From Acidobacteriota bacterium (GTDB lineage Bacteria; Acidobacteriota; Vicinamibacteria; Vicinamibacterales; SCN-69-37), in contig JADJUS010000004.1 in assembly GCA_016716905.1 (NCBI GenBank), positions 124,001 to 188,000 of the forward strand: DNA of 64,000 bases, in the 5' to 3' direction. A program made the translations under genes and the position numbers. Positions 24,139 through 36,088 of the stretch are shown here, one piece after another. Position 1 is the stretch's first letter, and every line of letters starts with the position of its first letter. The notes beneath the pieces were generated by a model, which saw only the letters and a list, made by a program, of their open reading frames with translations, was not told where the DNA came from and did no database searches.

Positions 24139-25169
24139 CGGACGCCTTCCGCCACCGTCACCAAATCCACAAACAGCGCATACGCCGTCTTCTCAAGTCC
24201 ACCATCCCGCTGTGTGATCACCACGCGCCCCAGGATATCCGTGTCGATCTCCAGAGCGTTGGCCTGTCCTTCAAGGCTCCCGAGCGGATCACTCACGTCG
24301 AGCGTCTCCAGTTGCACACTCGCACGCACGCCCTGGTCCGTCCGCGTGGCCCGGCCCACCAGTTTCACCCGACGGCCCTCGGCCACGGCGGCCAACACGC
24401 GCGGTGCGTCGGCCGCCGAAATGCCTTCGCGCTCCACATCACGCGGCGTGATGCCGGCATCCATCCACACATTGGCCAGCGCCGCCACTTTCGCGGCCGC
24501 GTCCCAACCGTCCACATCCAGCGACGCATCGGCTTCTGCCACGCCTTCGGCCTGCATGCGGGCGAGCGCCGTGTCGAAGGCTTCGCCGCGTTCCATCGCC
24601 GTGAGAATGTGGTTGGTGGTGCTGTTCACAACGCCGCGAAACGAGCCGATCACCACACCCGGCATCGTCTCGCGAACCAGATTGAATACCGGGATGCCGT
24701 CCATGACCGCACCTTCGAAGAGGAACTGCAGCCCCGCCTTGCGGGCCTCGCCGGCGAGCGCGCGATAGGCATGTGCCACGGGGCCTTTGTTCGCGCTGAT
24801 CACGTGCGCGCCCGAGGCAAACGCGGCACGGATGTGCGAGATCGCCGGTTCTCCAGACTGCACGTCCAGAGGTGTCGTCTCAACCACTACGCGGGCCTCG
24901 GTGTCGAGGGAAGCAAGCTGGTGGATGAGGTCAAGTGCCGAACGCGATGCCGCGCCTGGCCCAACCAGGCCGCCGCCGGCCACCTGTTGCGCCGCTTGTA
25001 CGGCGTCGAGGCCCGTTTTGTCGAATACTGCGCCGTGACGACCAGTCGCGATTCCCACAATCGTGACTTCAATGCCTCGGGCGTCGAGCGCCGGTTTCAG
25101 TTCCTGCAGAAGCAGCGCAAACCTCCGGCCGACATGACCGAACCCGATGAGTGCCAGCGCGATACGCAA
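24099..25169 (-). CDS. hom: homoserine dehydrogenase
   Basis: Reduces aspartate semialdehyde to homoserine (Thr/Met/Ile branch). 356 residues. The NAD(P) fold is IALALIGFGHVGRRFALLL; then HVISANKGPVAHAYRAL (conserved NKGP), FEGAVMDGIPVFNLVRE and FRGVVNSTTNHILTAM (substrate site), and DASLDVDGWDAAAKVAALAN. No ACT domain follows, so it is the short form without threonine feedback. The last 14 residues, VRNDLRGRFRKGTP, come from a family A repeat that replaces the original end. Its stop overlaps the CoA-transferase start. The upstream neighbour is divergent (SIMPL gene, 32 bp away). Confidence 0.92.
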   Translation of the reverse strand: MRIALALIGFGHVGRRFALLLQELKPALDARGIEVTIVGIATGRHGAVFDKTGLDAVQAAQQVAGGGLVGPGAASRSALDLIHQLASLDTEARVVVETTPLDVQSGEPAISHIRAAFASGAHVISANKGPVAHAYRALAGEARKAGLQFLFEGAVMDGIPVFNLVRETMPGVVIGSFRGVVNSTTNHILTAMERGEAFDTALARMQAEGVAEADASLDVDGWDAAAKVAALANVWMDAGITPRDVEREGISAADAPRVLAAVAEGRRVKLVGRATRTDQGVRASVQLETLDVSDPLGSLEGQANALEIDTDILGRVVITQRDGGLEKTAYALFVDLVTVAEGVRNDLRGRFRKGTP

Positions 25170-25201
25170 TCGGCGTAAAGTGTATAGAGGATTCCATCAC
25201 C

Positions 25202-25945
25202 ATGCGAAATACAGCCCGTACGTTGCTTGCCTTGTCGTTCGCCGTCGTCCTCGCAGGAGCCACGCCGGTGCTGGCGCAACCGGTCGCACCGCCGCCATCT
25301 GTGGTTGTGGCCACCGGCGAGCACCGCATCAAGGTGGCGCCCGATCAGGCCTGGGCCACGGTGTCGCTCGAGACGCGGGATTCGCGCGGGGCCGAAGCGC
25401 GCCGCCTGGGCGCAGCCGCGATGACGACGGTCATGGCCACGCTGAGGAAGGCCGGCCTGGAGGGTGATGCCGTTCAGACGATTGGCGTCTCATTGCATCC
25501 GGAGTACGAGTACACGAACGGTCGTCAGCGCACGAAGGGGATGATCATGTCGAATCAGGTCCAGGTGCGGATCGACGACATCTCGAAAGTGGCCGACGTA
25601 CTGGACGCGGTTGGCGGGCTGACGTTGCCGGCGTCTTCAACGCTGACGGTCGGCGGGCTGCGATTTGACCTGAAGAACCGTGCCGGCGTCCAGCGCGATG
25701 CCCTTCGATTTGCCGTGGAGGATGCCGTGGCGCGCGCCAAGGCGATGGCCGCAGGCGCGGGCATGTCCGTTGGCCGCACTCTGCGCATCGAAGAGGCCGG
25801 CGCCGCAGGCCAGATGAAGTTTCCGCAGGAGCAGTTCATGATGGCGGAGTCGCGAGTCGGCGCCGATGCTCCGATGCCAACGCCCATCTCGCCGTCGGAC
25901 ATCGAGATTCGCGCGCAGGTGACGGTGACCGTCGAAATCAAATAG
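25202..25945 (+). CDS. secreted SIMPL domain (DUF541) protein
   Basis: 247 residues from ATG 25202. The signal peptide MRNTARTLLALSFAVVLAGA ends near PVLAQ. The body has the SIMPL pattern: VVVATGEHRIKVAPDQAWAT at the start, the middle strand YEYTNGRQRTKGMIMSNQVQ, a helix RFAVEDAVARAKAMAAGAGM and a final strand IEIRAQVTVTVEIK. Members are periplasmic or outer-membrane proteins of unclear role, sometimes linked to oxidative stress. It converges with rmuC (8-bp overlap). Confidence 0.88.
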   Translation: MRNTARTLLALSFAVVLAGATPVLAQPVAPPPSVVVATGEHRIKVAPDQAWATVSLETRDSRGAEARRLGAAAMTTVMATLRKAGLEGDAVQTIGVSLHPEYEYTNGRQRTKGMIMSNQVQVRIDDISKVADVLDAVGGLTLPASSTLTVGGLRFDLKNRAGVQRDALRFAVEDAVARAKAMAAGAGMSVGRTLRIEEAGAAGQMKFPQEQFMMAESRVGADAPMPTPISPSDIEIRAQVTVTVEIK

Positions 25946-27182
25946 GCCGCGTCCGGCTCGTGTCGTCTTCCTCGTCGCTGCCAAGGTCGAGCAGCGTGAG
26001 TTCGCCCTTCTGCACGCGACGCATCGAGAGGTGCAGAGGATCGGGCGCTTCGAGTTCTTTGGTGGAACTCACGCCGAGATCCTTGAAACGCCTGGCGCCC
26101 GGCAGCACCTTCTGCTCCAACGATCCGATGAAGCGGTCGTAGCTGTCGGCGGCCTGCTTGATGCCATACCCCACCTTGTCGAGGTGGTCCACCATGGTGG
26201 CCAGCCGGTCGTAGAGTTCGCGGCCCAGTTGCTGAATCTCTTCCGCGTTGACGGCCAGTTGCTGCTGCTTCCAGCCGTACGCCACCGCGCGCAGCACCGC
26301 GACCAGGGTCATCGGCGTGGCCGGCACCACGCGCATGGTGGACGAAAACTCCAGCAGTGTTGCATCGCGCTCGAAGGCGGCGGCCAGCAGCGGCTCGATT
26401 GGCAGGAACATCACCACAAACTCCGGCGACGGCTGGAACTGCGCCCAATACTCCTTGCTGCCGAGCGACCGCACATGTTCGCGCACCTGGCGCGCGTGGG
26501 CGTCCAACTGCACATCCCGCTCCGCATCATCGCGGGCGGTCGAGGCTCGCAGGTAGGCGTCGATGGGCACCTTCGAGTCGATGACGATGCTGGCGCCGCC
26601 GGGGAGTCGGACGATCATGTCGGGCGTCAACCGCGCGCCGGTGTGGGTGGTGGCCTGGGGCTGCTCCTCGAAGTCGCAGTGCGCCAGCATGCCCGACATT
26701 TCCACCACGCGGCGCAGTTGCACCTCGCCCCACTTGCCGCGCGCGTTGGGTGAGCGCAGGGCCTGCGAGAGCCCTTCGGTGGTTTTGCGCAAGTGTTCCT
26801 GCGACAACGCGAGGCCGCTTAGTTGCGAGGCGACCGCCTTGAAGGAACCTTCGCGCTCGCGATCGGCGGACGCCACCTGCGTCTGGACTCGTCCGAGGGT
26901 TTCGCGCATGGGCTGCAGCAGCGCCTCGGCTCGCTGGACGAACTCGGTGCGATTCTCACGGAGCGCATCCTGCGAAAGGGCCGCGAACGATTCACGCAAG
27001 CGCGACTGGGTTTCGGCCGCGGCTTGCCGCTGCTCCTCGGCTGAGCGTCGCGAGGCGTCGAGTTCAGCCGCCAGGCGGGCCATATCGGCCGACAAACGCT
27101 GTCGTCCGATGAGGAACCAGATGGCGGCCGCGGCCGCGCCGAGCGCGGCGCCGACGACGAGGAACAGCAGGTTCTGGGTCAT
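25938..27182 (-). CDS. rmuC: DNA recombination protein RmuC family
   Basis: 414 residues. One N-terminal transmembrane helix (LLFLVVGAALGAAAAAIWFL), then a long coiled coil (about residues 30-130, rich in Ala, Glu, Arg and Gln), then the RmuC nuclease-like core: SPNARGKWGEVQLRRVVEMS, GARLTPDMIVRLPGG and IVIDSKVPIDAYLRA. It may restrict inversions at short inverted repeats (known for E. coli RmuC), notable here given the many palindromes. Its ATG shares the CATG palindrome at 27180-27183 with the divergent DUF1624 gene. Confidence 0.92.
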   Translation of the reverse strand: MTQNLLFLVVGAALGAAAAAIWFLIGRQRLSADMARLAAELDASRRSAEEQRQAAAETQSRLRESFAALSQDALRENRTEFVQRAEALLQPMRETLGRVQTQVASADREREGSFKAVASQLSGLALSQEHLRKTTEGLSQALRSPNARGKWGEVQLRRVVEMSGMLAHCDFEEQPQATTHTGARLTPDMIVRLPGGASIVIDSKVPIDAYLRASTARDDAERDVQLDAHARQVREHVRSLGSKEYWAQFQPSPEFVVMFLPIEPLLAAAFERDATLLEFSSTMRVVPATPMTLVAVLRAVAYGWKQQQLAVNAEEIQQLGRELYDRLATMVDHLDKVGYGIKQAADSYDRFIGSLEQKVLPGARRFKDLGVSSTKELEAPDPLHLSMRRVQKGELTLLDLGSDEEDDTSRTRPI

Positions 27183-28350
27183 GAAACTGTTTTATGCTCT
27201 CCGCGTGACAGCCCCGGTCACAGCGCGAGTCACGGCATTCGATCGCCTTCGAGGACTGATTATGGTCCTGATGGCGATCGATCACGCCGCCTTTTTCATT
27301 GCGCGCGTGCATCCGGCAGAGACCTGGGCGGCCCCGCCGCCCTATTACGCCGACGTGCCGGCGTTCCTCACGCGATGGCTCACACACCTGTGCGCGCCAG
27401 GCTTTTTCATGCTGATGGGAATCGGCCTGGTGTGGTTTGCCGAGAGCCGGCGCGCGGCGGGATGGTCCGGCGCCCGCATCACGCGGTTCTTTGTCACGCG
27501 CGGTGCCATGTTGCTGCTGGTGCAGCACGTGCTTGAGAACCCGGCGTGGGTGATGGGCCTGGTGTCAATGGACCCCGCGGTTGATGCCGGGCAGCCCGGG
27601 TTGCCCGGTGTGCCTGGCAACATCATGGTGGGGCTGGCGGTGTTGAGTGCCCTGGGCGTCGCGTTGATCTTCTGGGGGATCTGCTGGCGGTTGCCGATGT
27701 GGGCGATTGGTGCGGTTGGCTGCGCCGCGTTCTGGCTGAGCCGCGTGATGCTGCCGGACATCGCACAAGCGTCCCAGGCCATCCCCGTCTGGAAGTTGTT
27801 GCTCTTCGTCCCCGGCCAGGGTGGCATTGTTCAGAACATGTATCCGTGGGTGATCTGGCTCGTGCCGGCCGGCGTTGGGGTCGCACTTGGCCGGGTGTTT
27901 CAGCGAGAGCCACAGCGTGTAGGTGCGGTGGCAGCCGCTGCGGCGCTGGTCGGCGTGGGTGCTTTTGTCGTGATGCGACTTGCAGGTCTGGGTGAGGTGC
28001 ATACGCCTGCCGAGGGTGTGATGGGCTGGTTGAGCGTCACGAAGTACCCGCCGACCGAGGCGTTTCTGGCGCTCATGCTCGGGCTGGATCTGGCGATTCT
28101 CGCGGTGCTCTCGAAGTGGACGTCGCGCTGGCTGGCTCCTCTAGAGGTCTACGGCCGTGTGCCGTTCTTCTTCTACCTCGCACACCTCTGGGCGTTTGGC
28201 GCTCTCAGCTGGGCGTTCCCGTCGGGCACGTCATTTGCCGTGATGTATCTGGTGTGGGCCGCCGTGATCGCCGTTCTCTATCCGGCGTGCACCGCCTACG
28301 CCCGCTTCAAGTTTTCGAACCCTGCCACATCGCTGTGGCGACTGTTCTAG
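27181..28350 (+). CDS. DUF1624 membrane protein (heparan-acetyltransferase-like)
   Basis: 389 residues from ATG 27181; GTG starts at 27205 and 27229 are alternatives. The first helix begins FDRLRGLIMVLMAIDHAAFF, the signature of DUF1624/HGSNAT-type acyltransferases. The conserved acidic-His (DH) and later GFFMLMGIGLVWFAESRRAA and FYLAHLWAFGALSWAFP follow. About 10 transmembrane helices. The function in bacteria is unknown; members may acetylate a sugar on one side of the membrane using acetyl-CoA from the other. Start codons of this gene and rmuC overlap, so both are probably fed from a shared divergent promoter region within coding sequence. Confidence 0.8.
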   Translation: MKLFYALRVTAPVTARVTAFDRLRGLIMVLMAIDHAAFFIARVHPAETWAAPPPYYADVPAFLTRWLTHLCAPGFFMLMGIGLVWFAESRRAAGWSGARITRFFVTRGAMLLLVQHVLENPAWVMGLVSMDPAVDAGQPGLPGVPGNIMVGLAVLSALGVALIFWGICWRLPMWAIGAVGCAAFWLSRVMLPDIAQASQAIPVWKLLLFVPGQGGIVQNMYPWVIWLVPAGVGVALGRVFQREPQRVGAVAAAAALVGVGAFVVMRLAGLGEVHTPAEGVMGWLSVTKYPPTEAFLALMLGLDLAILAVLSKWTSRWLAPLEVYGRVPFFFYLAHLWAFGALSWAFPSGTSFAVMYLVWAAVIAVLYPACTAYARFKFSNPATSLWRLF

Positions 28351-28364
28351 CGGGGGATCTTTGA

Positions 28365-28526
28365 GGGGGACGGGTGTGTTTTCCACAGAAACGGCCGAAA
28401 TGGGGACAGGTCTCAAAAACGACCTCAGAGGTCGTTTTCAACACGATCCATGAAAACGACCTCTGAGGTCGTTTCTAAGACCTGTCCCCATTTCTAGCGT
28501 TTCTGTGGAAAACACACCCGTCCCCC
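28365..28526. repeat. composite nested inverted-repeat element (family A core with outer arms)
   Basis: A 162-bp near-symmetric element. The outer arms are GGGGGACGGGTGTG with TTTTCCACAGAAAC on the left and the inverted copy on the right. Inner arms are AAATGGGGACAGGTCT and AGACCTGTCCCCATTT. The centre holds two family A palindromes (about 28417-28438 and 28454-28475). It lies between convergent genes; the right arm encodes the last residues (VCFPQKR) of the anti-sigma factor. No transposase is near, so it is MITE-like or a giant terminator hairpin. Confidence 0.92.
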
Positions 28527-28769
28527 TAGCAATTCGCGCACCCTGTCTCTGGCGCGGATGCGAACGTCGTCGGGGAGAGGGACGTTGGCCGCAGTGCGGC
28601 AGAGGCCGGTGGTGGTTCTGAAGTCGGTCAGGATGCGACCGCACACCGGACACGACGCGGCATGCTGCTCAATGGCCGCACAGGTGGCGTCGGGCAGCTC
28701 GTCGTCGAGGTACGACGAAATCTGCTCCAGGAGCGTGTCACAGGTCACGTGCACTTCAGCCGTCATCAT
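28494..28769 (-). CDS. putative anti-sigma factor, zinc-finger (zf-HC2) type
   Basis: 91 residues. The HC2 zinc finger is HVTCDTLLEQISSYLDDELP then CAAIEQHAASCPVCGRIL, with the His-X3-Cys-X2-Cys pattern. No transmembrane helix follows, so it is a soluble, short anti-sigma factor. It overlaps the ECF sigma gene by 4 bp (ATGA), the classic cognate pairing; it would bind and inhibit that sigma factor, releasing it on a redox or other signal through the Zn-Cys site (inference). Its C-terminal residues derive from the composite repeat. Confidence 0.85.
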   Translation of the reverse strand: MMTAEVHVTCDTLLEQISSYLDDELPDATCAAIEQHAASCPVCGRILTDFRTTTGLCRTAANVPLPDDVRIRARDRVRELLGGRVCFPQKR

Positions 28770-29407
28770 GCTTCCTGTCCAGCGAGCGCCTCGCGCAGCA
28801 TGACTCGCGCGCGGTGCAAGCGGGTCTTGACGTTGTCTTCACTCATTCCGCTGACCTTCGCCACTTCACGCGTCGAAAGCCCCTCCATTTCACGCAGCAG
28901 CACAATCATCCGGTAGGCCGGAGGCAGCGTGGCCAGCGCGCGTCGCAGACGCGTTCCCAGCCACGCGTTCATGGCGAGATCGTCCGGACCCATCCCTGCC
29001 GACGCCACGTCGCGCGACACAGAACCGCCGTCTGGTCCGACCGGGGCAGGAGCATCGAGCGATTCGACCCGTGTCGGCTCATCCACACGCTTCCGTCGCT
29101 TCATCAGGCACGTGTTGCGAACGGTCCTGAACAGCCACGCACGAAACGCCGTCGGGTCCTTGATGCTGCCCACGTGCTTATAGGTCTTGATCAGCGCGTC
29201 CTGCATCACGTCCTCCGCATCTTGCGGATGTCCGCACACCAGTAGCGAAAAGCGATACGCCACTTCCTGGGCCCGGATCAGGAGTTGTTCCATCGCCGCG
29301 TTGTCGCCGGCCGAGGCCAGCCGAACCAGATCCGCATAGACGTTGGTCGGATTCGAGTCCGGTCCCTGGTGAGAAAGATGCGGATTTCCGATCTTGGTGA
29401 CAGACAC
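28766..29407 (-). CDS. ECF RNA polymerase sigma factor
   Basis: 213 residues. Region 2 is HPQDAEDVMQDALIKTYKHV then FRAWLFRTVRNTCLMKRRKR. Region 4 is LPPAYRMIVLLREMEGLSTR then EVAKVSGMSEDNVKTRLHRA. The linker between them (about 50 residues, Pro/Asp/Gly-rich) is longer than average. The anti-sigma gene overlaps its 3' end. It is divergent from the TolC-type gene (55 bp between starts), so the efflux operon could be one of its targets. Confidence 0.93.
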   Translation of the reverse strand: MSVTKIGNPHLSHQGPDSNPTNVYADLVRLASAGDNAAMEQLLIRAQEVAYRFSLLVCGHPQDAEDVMQDALIKTYKHVGSIKDPTAFRAWLFRTVRNTCLMKRRKRVDEPTRVESLDAPAPVGPDGGSVSRDVASAGMGPDDLAMNAWLGTRLRRALATLPPAYRMIVLLREMEGLSTREVAKVSGMSEDNVKTRLHRARVMLREALAGQEA

Positions 29408-29462
29408 GCGTCTTGAATTGTAGCTGTGTCACCTTTTCCTGCGCTTCTGCATCTATGGGCTG

Positions 29463-30791
29463 ATGGCTCGACCCCTCTCGATCGTTCTTCTGTTGATGGC
29501 CGTCTGGCCGGCGACCAGCGCGGCGCAGACCCGCTTGTCGCTGGCGGATGCGGTCTCGGCGGCCACGACCAGGAATCCTGGTCTTCAGGCCGCACGGGCA
29601 CAGGCGGACCGCGCTGAGGCCGAGGTTACGGTGTCCCGCAGCGCGTGGTGGCCCCGACTCACGGCCACGGAAGCCTGGCAGCGGTCAGATCAGCCCGTGT
29701 TTGCATTCGGCGCGCTGCTGGCGGCTCGTCAGTTCACCGCTGCCGACTTCGCGGTGTCACGCCTCAATGCGCCTGGCGCGACCAATCTGTTCACCACGCG
29801 ACTTGGTGTGGGCCAACTCGTGTTCGATGGTGGCCGCACGCCAGGCGCTGTTGCCGGCGCAAGCGCGCTGCGGGACGCTGCCCGGGCGGAAGCGGATAGC
29901 GCCATCGCGCACGCCGTATTGGCTGTGACACGGGTCTACGGCCAGATCCTTTCTGGACAGAGTCACGCGCGAGCCACCGACGCCGCTATCGCTGCAGCAG
30001 TGGAAGACCTGACCCGGGCCGAACGACGCCGCGACGCCGGTGCCGCCACCGATGCGGATGTGCTCGCCGTTTCCGTCCATCTTGCTGAGATGCGTCAAAG
30101 GCGATTGCAGACCGATGCGGACCTTGCCTCGGCGCGGGCCCAGTTGAACCGGCTGATGGGCGCGCCGATTGAGGAGACGTTTGACGCGGTCGAAGACCTT
30201 CCGCCGCCGGTCGGCGTGGGGGCACTGGCGTCCCTCTTCGAAGAGGCTGCATCCGCCCGGCCGGAACTCAAGCGAGCGGACGCCCAGGTGCGCGCGGCAG
30301 ATGCGGGCGCGAGACAAGCCGGCGCCGTGTGGTGGCCTCAGGTCTTCGCGCAAGCCGGTATCGAATGGAACGGCGTGCGGGCAGGTGAACGCGCCAGCTC
30401 GTGGGTGATTGGCGGGGAAGCACGCTGGACGCTTTCATTATCAGGCGCAGACGCCGCTCGACAGCGTGCCGCATCAGCCGCGCGCGCGTCGGCGGTTGCA
30501 CAACGAGATGACCAGCGCGCCGCCGTTCAGGTGGAAGTGTTGACCGCGGTGCGGCAACTCGAATCCGCGATCGCGCGGACTGCCGTGGGTGCTGCTGCGG
30601 TCACGCAATCTGAGGAACGCGCCCGTGTGGTGCGTAACCGTTACGAAGCCGGCCTCGCATCCATGACCGATGTGCTCGCGGCAGCTTCGGCCACGCTCGA
30701 CGCCGAATCCCGCCGCGTCGCTGCGGCTGTTGATGCCCTCGTCGCGGGCGCTGAACTGCAGCGCGCCGTTGGACGCACTTCGCGGAATTGA
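29463..30791 (+). CDS. TolC-family outer membrane efflux protein
   Basis: 442 residues. The signal peptide MARPLSIVLLLMAVWPATSAA is followed by QTRLSLADAVSAATTRNPGL, the typical TolC opening. Two long helical repeats then follow; the barrel parts include VFAFGALLAARQFTAADFAV and RLGVGQLVFDGGRTPGAVAG. The C-terminal helix pair ends RNRYEAGLASMTDVLAAAS. It forms the outer-membrane duct of the tripartite pump encoded downstream; the adaptor starts immediately after its stop. Transcription is divergent from the ECF sigma gene. Confidence 0.93.
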   Translation: MARPLSIVLLLMAVWPATSAAQTRLSLADAVSAATTRNPGLQAARAQADRAEAEVTVSRSAWWPRLTATEAWQRSDQPVFAFGALLAARQFTAADFAVSRLNAPGATNLFTTRLGVGQLVFDGGRTPGAVAGASALRDAARAEADSAIAHAVLAVTRVYGQILSGQSHARATDAAIAAAVEDLTRAERRRDAGAATDADVLAVSVHLAEMRQRRLQTDADLASARAQLNRLMGAPIEETFDAVEDLPPPVGVGALASLFEEAASARPELKRADAQVRAADAGARQAGAVWWPQVFAQAGIEWNGVRAGERASSWVIGGEARWTLSLSGADAARQRAASAARASAVAQRDDQRAAVQVEVLTAVRQLESAIARTAVGAAAVTQSEERARVVRNRYEAGLASMTDVLAAASATLDAESRRVAAAVDALVAGAELQRAVGRTSRN

Positions 30792-30793
30792 CC

Positions 30794-31986
30794 ATGACCA
30801 CAAAGAGGTTTCCTGTGATGACACGTGCCTGGCTGGTGACCCTGACTCTGTCTTTGGGCGCCGCCGCCTGCGGTTCTTCATCAGACCCCGCGCCGGCCCC
30901 TTCCGCGGATGCGTTGGAGGTGGCGGTGGACCGCGTGGAGCCGACGCCGATGTCCGCCTCCTTCGAGGCGGGCGGCGTGCTCGTGTCGCGTCACACCGCA
31001 GAAATCTCCAGCCGGGTCATGGCCCCCATCGTGCGGGTCCTTGTGCGCCCCGGCGAACGGGTCCGTCGAGGACAGCCGTTGGTCGAACTCGACGCCGCTG
31101 AAGTGAGCGCGCAGGCGGCTCGCGCGAGGGCCGGCCTTGAAGGCGCCCGCGCCAACGCACGCGTCGTTGCCTCCGATCGTGAAGCTGCCGAGGCGGGCGT
31201 GGCGCTCGCCCGTGCCACTCACACACGCATCGCCGGCCTGCACGCCGCGCGCTCGGCCACCACGCAGGAACTCGATCAGGCGACCGCTGCGCTTCGCCAG
31301 GCCGAGGCAAGGCTGGCGATGACCGCCGCGCAGGCAGAAGCCACGAGTCAATCCATCGAGGCCGCCGACGCAGCGTCTCGCGCCGCCGCCATCGCGCAGA
31401 CGTGGAGCGTGCTGACATCTCCCCTTGACGGCACGGTTGCGGCGCGTCACGCGGACCCTGGGTCCATGGCCACGCCGGGACAACCCCTGCTTGTGGTTGA
31501 AGCCTCCGGCGCCTGGCAGATGGATGTGCGCGTGGATGCCTCGCGCGTGGCCGGACTGGCCGTCGGGCAGACTGCGAATGTGCGAGTGGATGGCAGCGCG
31601 GCAGACGCGTGGGTGTCCGGGCGCATCAGCGAGATTGCGCGCGTGGACCCGTCATCACACAGCTTCCTGGTGACAGTGGATCTGGATCCCAACACCGCCT
31701 GGAGGTCGGGTCTCTTCGGACGTGCGCGCTTCGCCGGTCCCGCAGAGGAACGGCTCACGGTGGCCGCCGAAGCGATGGTGACTCGTGGCCAGCTGACGTT
31801 CGTGTACGTGGTGGGGGCCGATGACCATGCGCGCCTGCGGTCGGTGTCCCTTGGCGACACCGCCTCCGGCCGAATCGAAGTCCTGGCTGGCCTGGCCCCT
31901 GGCGATCGCGTGGTGCTCCGGCCCGCGCAGAGTCTGCTCGATGGCGCCAAGGTGCGCGTAACCACCGCGCCGCGAGGAGCACAGTC

Positions 31987-31990
<4 letters not shown>
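30794..31990 (+). CDS. RND efflux periplasmic adaptor (membrane fusion protein), lipoprotein
   Basis: About 398 residues from ATG 30794; ATG 30818 (after AGAGG) is also possible and would begin the signal directly. The signal MTRAWLVTLTLSLGAAAC suggests lipid anchoring at Cys. The lipoyl domain is APIVRVLVRPGERVRRGQPL then VELDAAEVS. An Ala/Gln-rich alpha-hairpin spans about residues 105-190, followed by LTSPLDGTVAARHADPGSMA, the beta-barrel and the membrane-proximal domain (GDRVVLRPAQSLLDGAKV). It bridges the RND permease and TolC. Its stop overlaps the RND start (ATGA). Confidence 0.92.
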
Positions 31991-35174
<3,184 letters not shown>

Positions 35175-35178
<4 letters not shown>

Positions 35179-35878
35179 CTGCGACGCTGAAGCAGATTCT
35201 CGTGCCCGTCGACTTCGGTGAGGCGTCGTCGGCGGCAATCACCCTGGCCGGGGCCATGGCGCAGGGTTGTGGCGGACACCTGGTGCTGTTGCACGCGGAG
35301 GCGCTTGAAGCGCCGGTGTATTTCACCAAGGAGCAGATTGAGACGATGGCGGCGGAGCGCCGGCATCGTCAGGCGCAGGCTCAGAGATTTCTTGAGGTCT
35401 TCGGCAGAAAACACACGCGCGCCCCATTTACCGCCGTCATTGAGATGCGTCCCCTGTGGAGGCCATCGAGCGCCACGCCGACGGTGCCGACCTGATCGTG
35501 ATGGGCACGCACGGGCGCACGGGTCCACGATTGTGGTGGTTGGGTTCAGTGGCCGAGCGCGTGCTGCGTGACACCGCCGTGCCGGTGCTGGTGGTGCATG
35601 GTGGCGATTCGCCGGCGCTCGCACGACTCGCCGTGTATGCCGCGCCCGGACTGCGAGGGGATGCGGCCTGGGAGCTGGCGCAGAAGCTGGCGGTGGCGTT
35701 GGGTGCGACAGCCACCGATCGTCGCCACGATACGGTGCCGGCGTCCGACATGTTTGCCGATGTCTCGATGGTGGTGGTGGCCGAGCCCCGCGTGCATGAC
35801 CGCGTGTGGCGCACCACGGTCGGTGAGCCGTTGATTCGATCCGGCGTGGGGCCGGTGTTGTTCGTTCCCGAGGCGTAG
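35175..35878 (+). pseudogene. universal stress protein (UspA family), frameshifted
   Basis: The first frame (ATG 35175) gives TLKQILVPVDFGEASSAAIT through FTAVIEMRP. A second frame starting near 35456 continues VEAIERHADGADLIVMGTHG. The two together match one Usp domain, with the phosphate loop GTHGRTG then LGSVAERVLRDTAVPVLVVH and an extra C-terminal half-domain ending GVGPVLFVPEA. A missing base near CCCC 35451-35454 would restore EMRPVEAI. The start overlaps the RND stop by 4 bp, so the pair is coupled. If the frameshift is real, the stress protein is lost; otherwise it is a sequence error. Confidence 0.85.
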
Positions 35879-35899
35879 CCTCTGAGGCAGGAGTGGTTG

Positions 35900-36088
35900 A
35901 TGACGATTGAAGCAATGTTGCGATTGATTGCCGGTGCGTTCGTGATGGCGAGCGTCCTGCTCGGCATGTATGTGGACGCCCGCTTCTTCTGGTTCACCCT
36001 GTTCGTGGGCGCGAACCTGTTCCAATCAGCCCTCACCGGCTGGTGCCCGATGATGTCCATATTGAGGAAGGTAAGGGGACGGGTGTGA
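35900..36088 (+). CDS. small DUF2892 (YgaP-like) inner membrane protein
   Basis: 62 residues from ATG 35900, preceded by AGGAG. Two transmembrane helices (LRLIAGAFVMASVLLGMYV and FFWFTLFVGANLFQSALTG) and the family motif GWCPMMSILRKV, with a conserved Cys near the membrane face. In YgaP this domain is fused to a rhodanese; here it is alone, but a rhodanese domain is present in the next gene. The last residues (VRGRV) and the TGA stop are encoded by the left end of the composite repeat at 36070. Confidence 0.82.
   Translation: MTIEAMLRLIAGAFVMASVLLGMYVDARFFWFTLFVGANLFQSALTGWCPMMSILRKVRGRV

Noticed and set aside
22948..24768. A 606-codon plus-strand open frame across the CoA transferase and hom
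   Set aside because: Antisense of two recognised enzymes, low-quality composition (His, Arg and Gly-rich), no motif.
24060..25178. A 372-codon plus-strand frame antisense to hom
   Set aside because: His/Arg-rich shadow of homoserine dehydrogenase, with no motif of its own.
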